64,000 nt of DNA, taken from Branchipolynoe longqiensis (taxonomy: Eukaryota > Annelida > Polychaeta > Phyllodocida > Polynoidae). Positions 10,803 to 20,613 of the stretch are shown here, piece by piece. Position 1 is the first letter of the stretch, and each line of letters opens with the position of its first letter. The DNA lies in NCBI GenBank assembly GCA_030323885.1, contig JASIRB010000049.1, forward strand, positions 62,001 to 126,000, in the 5' to 3' direction. The translations under genes and the position numbers were made by a program. A model generated the notes under the pieces. That model saw only the letters and a program-made list of their open reading frames with translations. It had not been told where the DNA came from and did no database searches.

Positions 10803-10856
10803 AGAAAGCAGGAGGTTGTCACTGGCCTGGTCGCGTTTACGTGACCGGGTCGAGGG

Positions 10857-12842
10857 ATGGCCTCCTCCATCCCGAGCAGTCCGGGCTCAGAGCCGGACAC
10901 CAACGAGTACGTCCCCGTCCTTAATGGCATAACCGGGGAGGTACGCAATGTACGGCGGTCAAACTGGGTCTTGTGCTCAGAACAGCGCCGTGCAAAATAT
11001 CATTTATCCCTCTTTGAGGGTGATGTGTCTCAGGGCACTACTTTGCAACGTTCTGGCTCTCAAGCCGGTTACGATACCGCCTCAGATGTCGTCCCCATGG
11101 AGACAGACGATGGCTTCACTGTCATCTCCGGACGCCGTCCTAAGGACATCATTCAGGATGATGAGGATATCCCCTCATCTCCAGGTAAGTCGGCCACCAT
11201 TAATTCTGATCGACTTTGCAGCAAACCATCTGCGGTCCCGGCGGCTCCTGCCTCGCAGGATCTACGGGCGGCCGCAGCCATTGGTTCCCATTCAGCGGCT
11301 GGGCCGCAAATTAGACGATCGCCGCGTAAATCACCGGTCATCGAGAGACTCTTCAAGGAGCCGGCGGCCGCCAAAAAGGCAGCGACTCCCGAGAAGGTAA
11401 TACTTGACGAGGAGTTACCCCCTCCTGTGGACGTCCATCATCCCGATTTTGGCACGATGGCCTTACGTCTGGCTCGCCTTGACAAAGGTGAGCTCAAGTG
11501 GGATAGCGATATCCCCGGTGCTGTGATCCCTCCAAGGTATCCCAGTGAAGTTAATTGTGTCTTCAACCAGAAGTCGATCGGTGCCCAACCTATCCGGAGG
11601 GCCGCCGAGTTAGGTTTGGTGCAGGAGTCGGTTATGGGGGACAGATATTTCGATCCCCCGCGACCACCCCGCACGTTAATGATGTACATGCTACCGGATA
11701 CGCCTAAACGGCGTAACAAGTTGCGCCTCCCTCCGCTGAACCGTGATCCAGGCGGTGAATCGGACGAGGAGGATTGGGTGGACGACGACCAGACCGGCCT
11801 CGCCCCATACGTTAAGCAGCTGGCAGACCTAATCGCTGCCAACCGCGGTTCGAGGAGGTCCGAATATCAAATGGATGACATCGCCCATCTGAAGTTCGTC
11901 AGGCATACCTTCAGTCCTAAGGATCGGTGCCTGTTTTGTTGTTATTTTCTACAACGAGGTAGCGCTATGCCCGCTAACCTGACTTCTCCCAAACGCCAAT
12001 ATAAGCGGTGGGATGTCTTGGCTCGTCACATTAGTGAGGAGCATTTATATACTGTGCCCATGTGGTCGTGCGACGATCACAAAGCTACTGGATGTCCCTA
12101 TGCTAAGGCGAACGGGCAGCCTTTCGAAACTCCAAGGCGGGGTATCATGTTACGAAACTTAATGTCGTTTGGATCCTTTGGCAGGACTGGCCATCGGCGC
12201 GATCAATCTGTGATTGCGTTGCTGGCTCGTGTGGCAAAGGACCCACCAGCTGGAGACCGATGTCGTTTCACGTACCAGCCGGAACTTTTACGTATGAGAG
12301 GACGTCAGGGTCCCGAGGAAACCTTACGTCTACCCCAGCATGAGCACACACTGGCGGTGTGTATCTACGGTGGGGAATCCATCAAGGAGAAGATACTCTT
12401 CTCTAGAACGCGACGCAGGTTGCAACAGCAAATGGACGGGGAAGCTGGAATTTCTGTAGCCCCGTCAACCATCTGCCCGCATTCCTCCGGTCGCCCGCGT
12501 TCTCGCCGGGGTCGCCCGGATGTACGTGTGCCCCGCCATTTTGAGGCGGATAGGATCACGGAGGGTGTGTCGTATGCCACAGCATTGACGGAATACGACG
12601 ACCCACCTCTACGTAAAACGGCTGAGCAAATCGCCGATGGCGCCTGCTACCAACAGGAGGGAGATCGTGTACGTGCGCGCATTGCCAAGGCCGCGCCCGC
12701 AACACCAGCCGCAGCCTCAGCCGCAGCTGAATCTTCAGTGAGCCAACCGGTTCAGCCAAGGCGCGCACCCGCGCGCCCTGTCGACCCCACGTTATCCACT
12801 GTGGGAACCATTACCCATGCGGTCCGTCGCGACTTGAAATGA
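10857..12842 (+). CDS. Cargo ORF, N-terminal 661 codons; zinc-binding-like protein of unknown function
   Basis: ATG in good context (gggATGg), open to a TGA at 12840-12842. I do not recognise the family. Seen: an acidic and serine-rich N-terminal third with basic patches (RRSPRKSP); a Cys/His cluster C358-x2-C361-x29-H391-x4-H396, followed by C405-x2-H408-x4-C413, that could bind zinc; and an AT-hook-like RRGRPD near residue 550. No signal peptide or membrane segment, so it is not an envelope protein. The combination suggests a nucleic-acid-binding protein (inference). The reading frame continues without another stop into the next ORF, so the TGA may be a fresh nonsense change (CGA to TGA at a CpG) or a readthrough stop; its TGA-C context is a leaky one. 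Confidence 0.75.
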   Translation: MASSIPSSPGSEPDTNEYVPVLNGITGEVRNVRRSNWVLCSEQRRAKYHLSLFEGDVSQGTTLQRSGSQAGYDTASDVVPMETDDGFTVISGRRPKDIIQDDEDIPSSPGKSATINSDRLCSKPSAVPAAPASQDLRAAAAIGSHSAAGPQIRRSPRKSPVIERLFKEPAAAKKAATPEKVILDEELPPPVDVHHPDFGTMALRLARLDKGELKWDSDIPGAVIPPRYPSEVNCVFNQKSIGAQPIRRAAELGLVQESVMGDRYFDPPRPPRTLMMYMLPDTPKRRNKLRLPPLNRDPGGESDEEDWVDDDQTGLAPYVKQLADLIAANRGSRRSEYQMDDIAHLKFVRHTFSPKDRCLFCCYFLQRGSAMPANLTSPKRQYKRWDVLARHISEEHLYTVPMWSCDDHKATGCPYAKANGQPFETPRRGIMLRNLMSFGSFGRTGHRRDQSVIALLARVAKDPPAGDRCRFTYQPELLRMRGRQGPEETLRLPQHEHTLAVCIYGGESIKEKILFSRTRRRLQQQMDGEAGISVAPSTICPHSSGRPRSRRGRPDVRVPRHFEADRITEGVSYATALTEYDDPPLRKTAEQIADGACYQQEGDRVRARIAKAAPATPAAASAAAESSVSQPVQPRRAPARPVDPTLSTVGTITHAVRRDLK

Positions 12843-14120
12843 CGGGCAGCGGAAATTAGTACGTCAACGGCCGACCAAGTGCCCGCTGACGCCGTGGGGA
12901 GCCCCTTCCCCCCGGAGCTGACCGACGCTGCTAAGAAGCGGCTTCTGGAAAAATATGCAGGCCTGCATCCCGCGGTGCAGGAGGCATTGCAGATAGACTC
13001 TAGCCAAGAGTCTACCGATGCCATGGACCTTCTTCATGCCATCGTCGGTGACCTCGCTACGTTCTGGCTTAACCGCCTGGACTCGGCCAAGGTCAATTTG
13101 GCTTGCCTCCTCCATTCCCGGCTAGAGAAGGAGTATGAGGCGAAATTGAAAATTGCCGAGGCAAAAACGGTATCGGCCTTAAGCGAATACCGTTACATGC
13201 AAAATTGCCACCAGAAGGAGATCCAAAAATTCGAGGAGCTCACCATGCACTTTCACTTCGCGTTTGGCAAACCGGCGCTGGATTGGAACGGACAATTGGG
13301 GGAGCTGAACCTCCTACGGTTCTCTGATGCTCATCTTCACGCGAGCATATCGGATGACTTTGTGTGCCCGCAGGCATCCACATCCGGACATGTACCTGCT
13401 TCATCAGGAGACGCGGCGGACCTGCCGGCCTCGCCACCTAAACCCCAGTGGGTACCGGGGAGCCGTAAAACCGCTCCTCTCGTGCCTTACGTCGCGCCGT
13501 CGAGCTCTCGCAAGGGCAAGACGGCAACCCCCAAGGGACAGTCGCTGGTGGCTGCTGCCGCCATACCGCCTCAAACTACGCCAGTACACGAGTCGCTGGT
13601 ATGTCTAACGACGGCCATCAACCTCCGCGAGGAAATGGAAGTCTCCGGGGAGCCGCTAACAGTGGTGCCCGTAAATCCGCGGGCCCCGTCCCCTGACGTG
13701 ACGACGGTCGCTGTGCCACCGTCCCCACCAAGGTCAGTACCCCCACCTATTCCAGCGGTGGATATTTCTGTTACAGACGACATCCCACCTGCGGTGGGTG
13801 TCGCAGCAGTGGAGGTTTGCCTGGACGACACCATCCCATATTCCCATACGGCGAGGAGGTCACCCAAGGCGGCCGATTCGTCGCTAGATTCAGACGATTG
13901 GGAGGAAATACATTCCCAATTTTCTGATATCTCTAAAGCCACCTCCCTTCACGACGAAGTGGGGGGTAATTTAGGGGTGTTAGTAGACATCGCTGCCTCC
14001 TACCCCATATCGTCCTCTGAGGGCGACCTTAGTCCCCCTGTGGACGTAATAACCCTGGAGGAGGGCAACCTTTGCCCCCCGGTTGAGAACCCCGCTCCTC
14101 AGCCTCACTCCGAGGATTAA
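12843..14120 (+). CDS. Cargo ORF, C-terminal part in the same frame after the TGA
   Basis: Open from the codon after the TGA at 12840 to TAA at 14118-14120, 425 codons in the same frame as the upstream ORF; together 1,087 codons. The first internal ATG is at 13023 (MDLLHAIVGD), so separate translation would need that or an upstream near-cognate codon. Seen: a helical, charged segment (RLEKEYEAKLKIAEAKTVSA region) that could form a coiled coil, then a long Pro/Ser/Asp-rich acidic tail with repeated PP-V-D motifs (LSPPVD, LCPPVE). Family unknown. Length without stops and the shared frame indicate real coding sequence rather than chance. Confidence 0.7.
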   Translation, partial: RAAEISTSTADQVPADAVGSPFPPELTDAAKKRLLEKYAGLHPAVQEALQIDSSQESTDAMDLLHAIVGDLATFWLNRLDSAKVNLACLLHSRLEKEYEAKLKIAEAKTVSALSEYRYMQNCHQKEIQKFEELTMHFHFAFGKPALDWNGQLGELNLLRFSDAHLHASISDDFVCPQASTSGHVPASSGDAADLPASPPKPQWVPGSRKTAPLVPYVAPSSSRKGKTATPKGQSLVAAAAIPPQTTPVHESLVCLTTAINLREEMEVSGEPLTVVPVNPRAPSPDVTTVAVPPSPPRSVPPPIPAVDISVTDDIPPAVGVAAVEVCLDDTIPYSHTARRSPKAADSSLDSDDWEEIHSQFSDISKATSLHDEVGGNLGVLVDIAASYPISSSEGDLSPPVDVITLEEGNLCPPVENPAPQPHSED

Positions 14121-14126
14121 ACATAC

Positions 14127-14132
14127 AATAAA
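14127..14132 (+). promoter_or_regulatory. Poly(A) signal for the cargo ORF
   Basis: AATAAA seven bases after the stop codon of the 10857-14120 frame, repeated just downstream in AATAAATAAT. Its position suits 3' end formation of the mRNA from the internal promoter. Confidence 0.6.
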
Positions 14133-15500
14133 TAAATAATATTTATTATAAAACAAGTTTCGACTTGTTCAAACTAACCCCGGCACTACCACGGTAGTGC
14201 TATAATTAATACACAGATTCATTTAGCCATAAATCGGCAGCACCCCTACCGCAGTGCTATGTATTTAATTATATTTCATTTAGGGTGAAAACCCCAAAGT
14301 GCTTATGGCAACCAAAGGCACGTGTTTATAAACAAAAGTAATTATATCCTGCTTAACCGGAAATAATATTAATGTTTTTTTTGGGAGAGTCATAATATAA
14401 CATTTTAAATTAAATATTCCTATTAATTAGTAGAAAATTATTATGTGTTCCTTTTAATAACTCAAACTGATTGGTTCTCTGCTCAAATCTCAATACATAT
14501 GTCACGTTTGCTCAATATATATTCCTTTAATAATCCATGTCCACATTTGTTAACCTTATGATATGTTTTACACTCCACATACACCATAACGCTACACCGT
14601 GTCCGGGAGCCACGGCGACGTCTCTTCTCCGGGGCGTCACCGGTTCCACGGGGAGCCGAAACGTCAGCCACGACCGCGTCCAACCACCATCTCCCAAGAC
14701 CAAGGCAGACCCAGACGCGGGACGTACCCCCGTGGAATCGTCCACCACCATCTTCGCTCCAGGGCACCACACCGGGTATTGTTTTAGGGTACACATTAAT
14801 TTACGGTCGATTATTTTTATATGGGGAGTTCAATATTAAATTAGTACTACACCAATACTACTTTTCACACAATTTTACAAATATAACACTCTTGCTTGTA
14901 GATTCCGTTTGTATTTATCTCATTACATATTTATTCCCCTTGTTTCCCCAAATAATGTAGAGCAGAGGATCAGTTAGGGCAAGCGTTTAAATCGACACTT
15001 TTACGATATAATTTTTTTTTGGATTAATTATTCGTCTCAGGGATGCAGAATTATAAGGGGCTATTACTTTCTAGTATTAAATTCTCTCTGAGGGTATCAG
15101 CTAGGTAGTAGAAAATTTCAGCTAAAAAAAAAAAAAGAGTTTATAAATAAATTAAATTGGGATCCATAAATTAAATTAAATACAAACTAAGCCAAATATA
15201 ATACTAAAAAAAAAAAAAATTATAATGGAATATTTAATGATGAGCTGTATACCCTCGTAGGGCCGAATACATGCTGAATTTATTCCATTATAAAAATACC
15301 ATCTCAGTTAGCTCTTAAAGCTATATCAGTAATTTCATCGCTTAACTAATCGGTACCAAATTTCACTATATTACTAGTCATAATAAAACATGACTTACAA
15401 GACACGGATAAAAGTTCTTTTATTCGTGTAATAAATTATGTCAATACTATGTGGCCAGGTTCCTGGTCGTTTCTTTCCAGGTTAAATACACAACGAGAAG
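14133..15500. other. AT-rich 3' non-coding part of the Gypsy element with a GC-rich island
   Basis: Mostly AT-rich with A tracts (15123-15136, 15206-15220). An island at about 14595-14790 is GC-rich and open on both strands (minus frame 14796-14527, plus frame 14599-14787). It may be a relic exon, but no splice-framed protein or family is recognisable. The 3' LTR must start somewhere before 15779; I could not place its first base or the polypurine tract. Confidence 0.5.
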
Positions 15501-15778
15501 TCAAGGTTATTTACGGGCCCTGCCTCCGGCACTGCTTGCAGGACGCCGGGCTGATTCACGGGGTTAATTTTATTTCTTTTGCTACGTCCGCAGACCGTTG
15601 TAGTCGCGCCCACTTTGCCTTTGTTAGACGAACATCAATACTTGCTGTTCGTCTGGGGGAGCAGTGAAGTGGGCGAGACTGCCAGCCTGATGGCATTCAC
15701 GGGCGTGCGCCGATTAACCCGTATTTGGGAATACGGGCTACTCGCCATGGCAGACCGCGAATGCCCAAACATTCACGG

Positions 15779-16620
15779 GCGACGGGGTTTCCGGCCGTAA
15801 AGCGTTGCTAGGAGACGCGAATTGCGACTCGCCTGGCAACGAAAGGAGGTCGGGCGTTCGGGGCCAGACCGATCAGACGTACTTTATGACGCTCTGATGT
15901 TTTAGCCGAGATTTAGGCCTATTTTATCTAAATTCCAAAGTTGTTTGACATTAAACTGTAGGGGAAGGGTTTGCAACATGTTTCTACACTATGTACGTTA
16001 CTCGAATGTTAGTTTGGCTAAGAATAAACAAAGCCGTGAGCTCTTGGAAAAGTAAATTGGAACGTTCCTTGCATTCTTTACTGTCCTCCAGTTTTCTATG
16101 GAGTAAACCGCTATGGTCGAATCTAACATTGGAATACTTTATATATATAATTAAGGGCCTTGAGCCTAACTAGGCCTTACGCAGCTACTTAGCCCATCTG
16201 CGGGGAGATTGGAACAGACATATTAACGGAATTAACGTATAGATCTTCTTGGCTAAAATAAGACATTAACGTAGGCTGATTATCAGTGACAGTAGCGGAG
16301 ACACTAGCGCCTCTGCTTAGTTCTGGATCAATTCAAACATATTAAATACACCGTAAGGCGAGTAGACCAGCCAGTAGTGGAAACAATTAAATAATCGCTT
16401 TGTACTAACATATACGGGCGGTGGCACACCTCCGTATTTAGGCGATACTCTGGCTGGCCGACTTTAGCCCGAGAAGTACACCGACAGACACGGACTACCT
16501 GCAGGCGGGACGAGGGGCAGCAGCGGCCCGCGGCCGGCCCGAGAAATTCACATGGAAATAATTATATAAATTAACACGAAGGCTTGCCTTTAGCGGGGGC
16601 GAAATAGCCCGACGGTTAAA
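15779..16620 (+). repeat. 3' LTR (part that can be matched to the 5' copy)
   Basis: Matches 1-844 nearly base for base, ending GACGGTTAAA before unrelated flank. The real LTR extends further left. Upstream bases 15500-15778 contain five more TTYACGGGC-type words and are probably LTR too. Few differences between the copies mean a recent insertion. Confidence 0.92.
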
Positions 16621-17850
16621 TATGTACATAGACTACAACAAGCCATTTTAATAAACATATATGTGTTCCTTAATGAAATTATGGAAATATAAACAAAGCT
16701 ATCAGATCCTCTCCCCATTACACACTATTTATATCTCATATAATGCAGACTTTTGTTCCCCCTTCTACCACGGTGGCGCCACCTGCGAACAGCAATTAAC
16801 TCACAATCGAGACGCTCCCCTCCCCCCGACTTGTTACTATTCAAAGTCAACAGAACAATCCTACGTAGGACTGGCCGCTTTGGAATTAGGAGGCGGACAT
16901 TACAAAGACAAGTGGACGCGCTAGTAAATACGGTGAAAACCCGTTATAACGCGCTCGTTGGGGTCCAGGCAATGCCATTGTAAAAACAGTGGGGTTGCGT
17001 TAAATCAGGGATTTGAATTTCCGACCTTCCGCACGGGAAACCTGCGCTCTATCGATTCGGTAATCGCGTGCGGTCACTATATATAGAAGGCCCATTTGGA
17101 TGTTTGCGGATAATCCACCTCGACATTGCTTTGTATTCAGGCCTCGAACTGTAGGGAGGTGTGTGTGGCAGGGTGGGGTGTGGAGGGCTGCGGGGGTTCC
17201 CCGGGTCTGGGACTGGGGAGAGGGGCGGCGGGGAAGGTGGGGAGAGGGGTGGCGCCAATCTTAGTTGCACTTAAATATGAAATGTGATTAAAGAGCCACC
17301 ACCAGCTATCTTGCCCCTGGTACTAATGTTTGTTTGCTGTTGTTTTACGTCCTAGCAACATCTAAGTTCATATCAGGACGGTCTGGTGCTAATGTGAAAG
17401 GCCTTCCTATGCAGGCTGCCAATTTACAAAGAAACCTCCCTCCTCTGCATCCTCCTCATTCTCCCTCGATCCTCTTTGTTCTCCTCTTTCTCCCTCCTTC
17501 CTCATTCCACTCGCAGTGCCTCTGCGCTAGTATAGGAGGAGATGGGTCACGTGTGCGCTTTCATCCAATGGCCTCTGGGCAACCGGACGCTGAGCCGTTA
17601 GAGCAGAACGGTCACCCTTTCCTGTTTCCAAAAATGGCACTGTCAGCAGGTACTGGACCTTGCGCATTGAGGCGGCTGATCACATTCCAACACGGGCAAT
17701 ACAGTCCAGGCACAATACCATTGTACCAGGAATCGCCTCCACAATGGCGCTTTACCAGTGCCTGGTGTCGGCCTTGTTGATATTTGTCCTACCATCTGAG
17801 GCAGGTGCTTCGAGTATCGTCCCAAAGAAAGGTAAGCTCTGTTTGTAACC
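16621..17850. other. Intergenic DNA with SINE fragments
   Basis: No gene supported. A minus-strand tRNA-like head fragment is at about 17010-17080 (gaccttccgcacggg … gcgctctatcgattcgg). A SINE tail fragment (gttttacgtcctagcaacat) is at 17340-17395. A G-rich stretch runs 17150-17250. Confidence 0.5.
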
Positions 17851-17854
17851 AGAC

Positions 17855-18165
17855 GCGATGGCCGAATCGGTTAAAGCGCTGGGTTCCCGTCCGGAAGGTC
17901 GGGGGTTCGAATTCAGGCCGAATTATTATCGATGACTTACACAATTGATTCATGTCTCTACTTAGCCTGGCACTCTGCATTACTAAGATAGGGAGGTGAG
18001 TGGTTAGCTCAGTATCAGGATCAATATGACTGGGTGGGATATTGGGTCATGATGCTGGCAGCCTGGTCTCCCATTGGGGAAGCACTATAAAGTCGCCATG
18101 AGTGTGCACTGTCACAAGTTGTTAGGACGTAAAACCTCAACAATCACACTCTATTCTGTTTTCTG
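17855..18165 (+). mobile_element. tRNA-headed SINE
   Basis: The head has an A box (GATGGCCGAATCGG, 17857-17870) and a B box (GGTTCGAATTC, 17904-17914), as in Leu/Ser-type tRNAs. The tail contains GTGTGCACTGTCACAAGTTG and TTAGGACGTAAAACCTC. The same tail, reversed, occurs at 32100-32200 joined to another tRNA-like head, which defines a family. The head is not a foldable functional tRNA. Confidence 0.7.
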
Positions 18166-18279
18166 TTGCCCTGTACATTCTCACAGAGGGTGTGTTTGTG
18201 ACCGAAGCCTGGGGCGTATTAATGGTGTATATGTTTTAATTTAATATGGCCATGGGAATTACAATTGTAGATTATTTAT

Positions 18280-18440
18280 TTTCCTATTCCATTATTCATT
18301 GCCCTATGCTAGTTATTCCAAGCTAGGTAGCGACAAGTGAAAATCATTAAGTCATTGGTTTTACTTGGTCTGGGTTCAAACCTACGACCTCTCGTGCGGG
18401 AAGAGAGCGCTCAACTCAGTCAGCCATCAGCCTTTGTAGT
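18280..18440 (-). mobile_element. tRNA-headed SINE fragment
   Basis: Reads on the minus strand as a tRNA-like head (gagcgctctcttcccgcacg, then ggtttgaaccc) followed by the family's body segment cacttgtcgctacctagc, as in the 32.1-32.4 kb copy. Confidence 0.55.
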
Positions 18441-18859
18441 TGAAACTGGAAATCCCAAACATATTGTCAGAGCAGCAATAAATCAACAAACTTTAACCAT
18501 TTAGCCTCAAATGTTCAAATGTTGGCTCATCGTGAGCAAGGTCTGTTGTTAATGTCAAGTGGCAGCTGACCACCCTGCCCGCGCACTATATATACAAGAA
18601 GGCCCCAGACAGGTTAGGGGAAAGGAGGGACCAGGTAATGGTCATTAAACAGTTCAGCCGGTCTTTAGGGTCGGGGAATCCCCAGGACTGCTGGTGACTA
18701 GATTATTAAAGAAACATCAATTAGATGAACATCTTCATTTTCTTTCCATTTGAAAGATTCCTTGGTTAAGCGAGGGAAAGTTCAATTAGAGCCAATTGGT
18801 TTCCACGTTTCATTGACCTATATTAGTAATGTTAGGCAAGATGGTGTCAAGTATAAAAA

Positions 18860-18955
18860 TTGTAAGTCTTCGGTTTGATTCGGCCGGGGATCGAACCCAT
18901 GGCCTCCTGCACAGGAAGCGAGCGCTCTACTGTTTGGTCATGCCATCCAGTTAAT
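18860..18955 (-). mobile_element. tRNA-like SINE head fragment
   Basis: Minus strand shows agcgctcgcttcctgtgc … gggttcgatcccc, the A/B box arrangement of the same SINE family. The body is missing. Confidence 0.5.
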
Positions 18956-19061
18956 AACATCCTACATGATTTCCATCAAGTTGCCAATTCACCGTTGACA
19001 TTCATACAAAGTGCAGTGATAGGAATGGTCACATGCATATATATATTTATATATACATATA

Positions 19062-19388
19062 TATATAGTATAGATATACAAATCTTACCTGGGTACAGAT
19101 GATGGACAATTGGTGTTTTCCCGAGGTACTAGCCTCGGATAGTCATGGGTCAGGGAGAAGGAAGCACATCAGGGTCCAGCAATCTTTTACATACTTTATA
19201 GGATAAACAATTATCTTAGTATTATATGGATACCTTAGTGTTTTCATTTTGGCACCAGTGAAACATGATAGTTGTGGTAGGGTAGGGCGGGTGGGCCCTG
19301 ACCCACGACTATCCGAGGCTAGTACCTCGGGAAAACACCAGTTATCCATCATCTGCACCCAGGTAAGATTTGTATAACTATACTATTT
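19062..19388. mobile_element. Foldback/MITE-like element with about 85-bp inverted arms
   Basis: The left arm (19062-19153: tatagtatag … aatcttacctgggt … gtactagcctcggatagtc) returns inverted at 19290-19388 with few mismatches, around a spacer of about 135 bases. No coding capacity. It lies just downstream of the DIRS1-like relic. Terminal target duplications cannot be separated from the AT-rich flank. Confidence 0.75.
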
Positions 19389-19532
19389 TACCTCGGTACT
19401 ACGTCTCTGGCTACTCGTAGTAAGAGGGAGAATTTGAGGTAATCTCATTTTTTATCCTTTTATACTTAATATTGTAATCATACTATAATGTTTTTAGTGC
19501 AAAATAGTAATTTTTTGTTTCTCACCCATCTT

Positions 19533-20613
19533 TAGTCAGTGAGTAGCCAATTTGCTAGGCTGCTTGGCCTTTCTAGACGTTTGTTGTAATGTTTTGCAAA
19601 CGATCTAGCTGTCTTCCACCCCGCGTGTGCAAGGATTCACTTAACTGAGATTCCTAACTGTCCTGAGACCATGGCTCCACACATTGAGTGAGATGCGTAG
19701 TGTCCAGTATTGACGCCTGCCTCTTTAAGCACCTTCATGGTCCATCTTGCGAGTGTGTCTCTCGAGATAGCATTATGCGGTTTAATAAAGCTGATCAGCA
19801 GTTGTCTGGAATTCCTTATTCCGCATGACTTGGATATATATGCCTTAAAGGTTGAAACTACACATATCCGTTTATCTTCCAGAAAACTATTTACATGTAC
19901 TGTGGACAGTGGGTCCCCTGTGCGATTTGACTTTAGTCATGTCTCTAAATCGAATGTTGCCTCATCCTTAACTTTCTCTAGTCCATCCAGTGAGAGTGCC
20001 ACAATCATTTGGCCTGTGTGTCCTGTCACTAGCAGTAATAGCACTGCTAACTTAAATCCTAGTTCCTTCATTGATAAATGTCTATTACTAGATCCCATAG
20101 ACACATCCCAAAACCTATTATATTTGGGTTTGGGTGGGTTTCTTTCATACACCGATCTAATGAACTAGTGTACTAACTGATGCTTTCCAATCGTTTGTCC
20201 ATCTATTCTTGGTAGAATAATTGAAAGTGCACATCTTGCTGCATTAATTGCACCAAATCCTAACCGTTCATCTCTAATATTCTTAGAAATCTTAATATTT
20301 GGGCTATTGTAGGTTTAAATGGTTTGAGTCCTTTAAGAACACAATGAAGTCCCCATTTCTATAATTAACTTGTGTATAATTTCACCATTCCTTTCCTCCA
20401 GGCATGTGAAATAAGTCTTTCTTGTGTAATTTTGTCTAAACCATATTGTTCTAAATGTTTTCTTAAAAAAGGGATGCCAAAAGGGGTGTCGTTGACACGT
20501 CTCCGTGAACTGTTAGTGGTCCTTGATATTGTAGGTTGTTCCTTTCTCGTGGGAACCTGAGCATGTCTTTTGCTTCTAATGTTATTGCAGCTAGCCATGG
20601 TCGTGTGTCCCAT
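19533..20613 (-). pseudogene. DIRS1-like tyrosine recombinase, frameshifted
   Basis: This enzyme would join the circular DNA copy to the target. Recognisable in order: core-binding part (FLRKHLEQYGLDKITQER); central helices (NPPKPKYNRFWDVS … KELGFKLAVLLLLVTGH); KPHNAISRDTLARWTMKVLK; HYASHSMCGA, where relatives have HS-x-R; ILAHAGWKTARSFAKHYNK with the catalytic Tyr; stop at 19533-19535. The box II Arg is Cys here. At least three frame breaks occur (near 20350, 20165 and 19640). Inactive. Confidence 0.85.

Larger units (their letters stand above)
1..16620 (+). mobile_element. Giant Ty3/Gypsy LTR retrotransposon with cargo genes (5' end cut by window)
   Basis: Seen: closely matching long repeats at 1-844 and 15779-16620 flank, in order, a tRNA-type primer site, gag, a frameshift signal, pol (PR-RT-RNaseH-IN), an antisense intron-containing gene and a long sense frame. 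Domain order with integrase after RNase H defines Ty3/Gypsy rather than Copia. Most Gypsy elements are 4-8 kb, so at least 16.6 kb is exceptional; the surplus is the 8-14 kb cargo region. No chromodomain is visible after the integrase. No envelope-like protein (signal peptide, transmembrane anchor) is seen. Pol is interrupted twice, so this copy would need help to move. The element stops at 16620, where similarity to the 5' LTR ends. Confidence 0.9.

Noticed and set aside
11185..11221. Possible mini-intron GTAAGT…TTTGCAG in the cargo ORF
   Set aside because: 37 bases is too short for a metazoan intron, and its removal would shift an otherwise open frame.
10857..14120. Envelope gene of an errantivirus-like element
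   Set aside because: No signal peptide, no transmembrane segment, no cleavage-site pattern; highly charged protein instead.
17857..17925. Functional tRNA gene
   Set aside because: A and B boxes are present, but stems do not pair fully and the SINE body follows directly.
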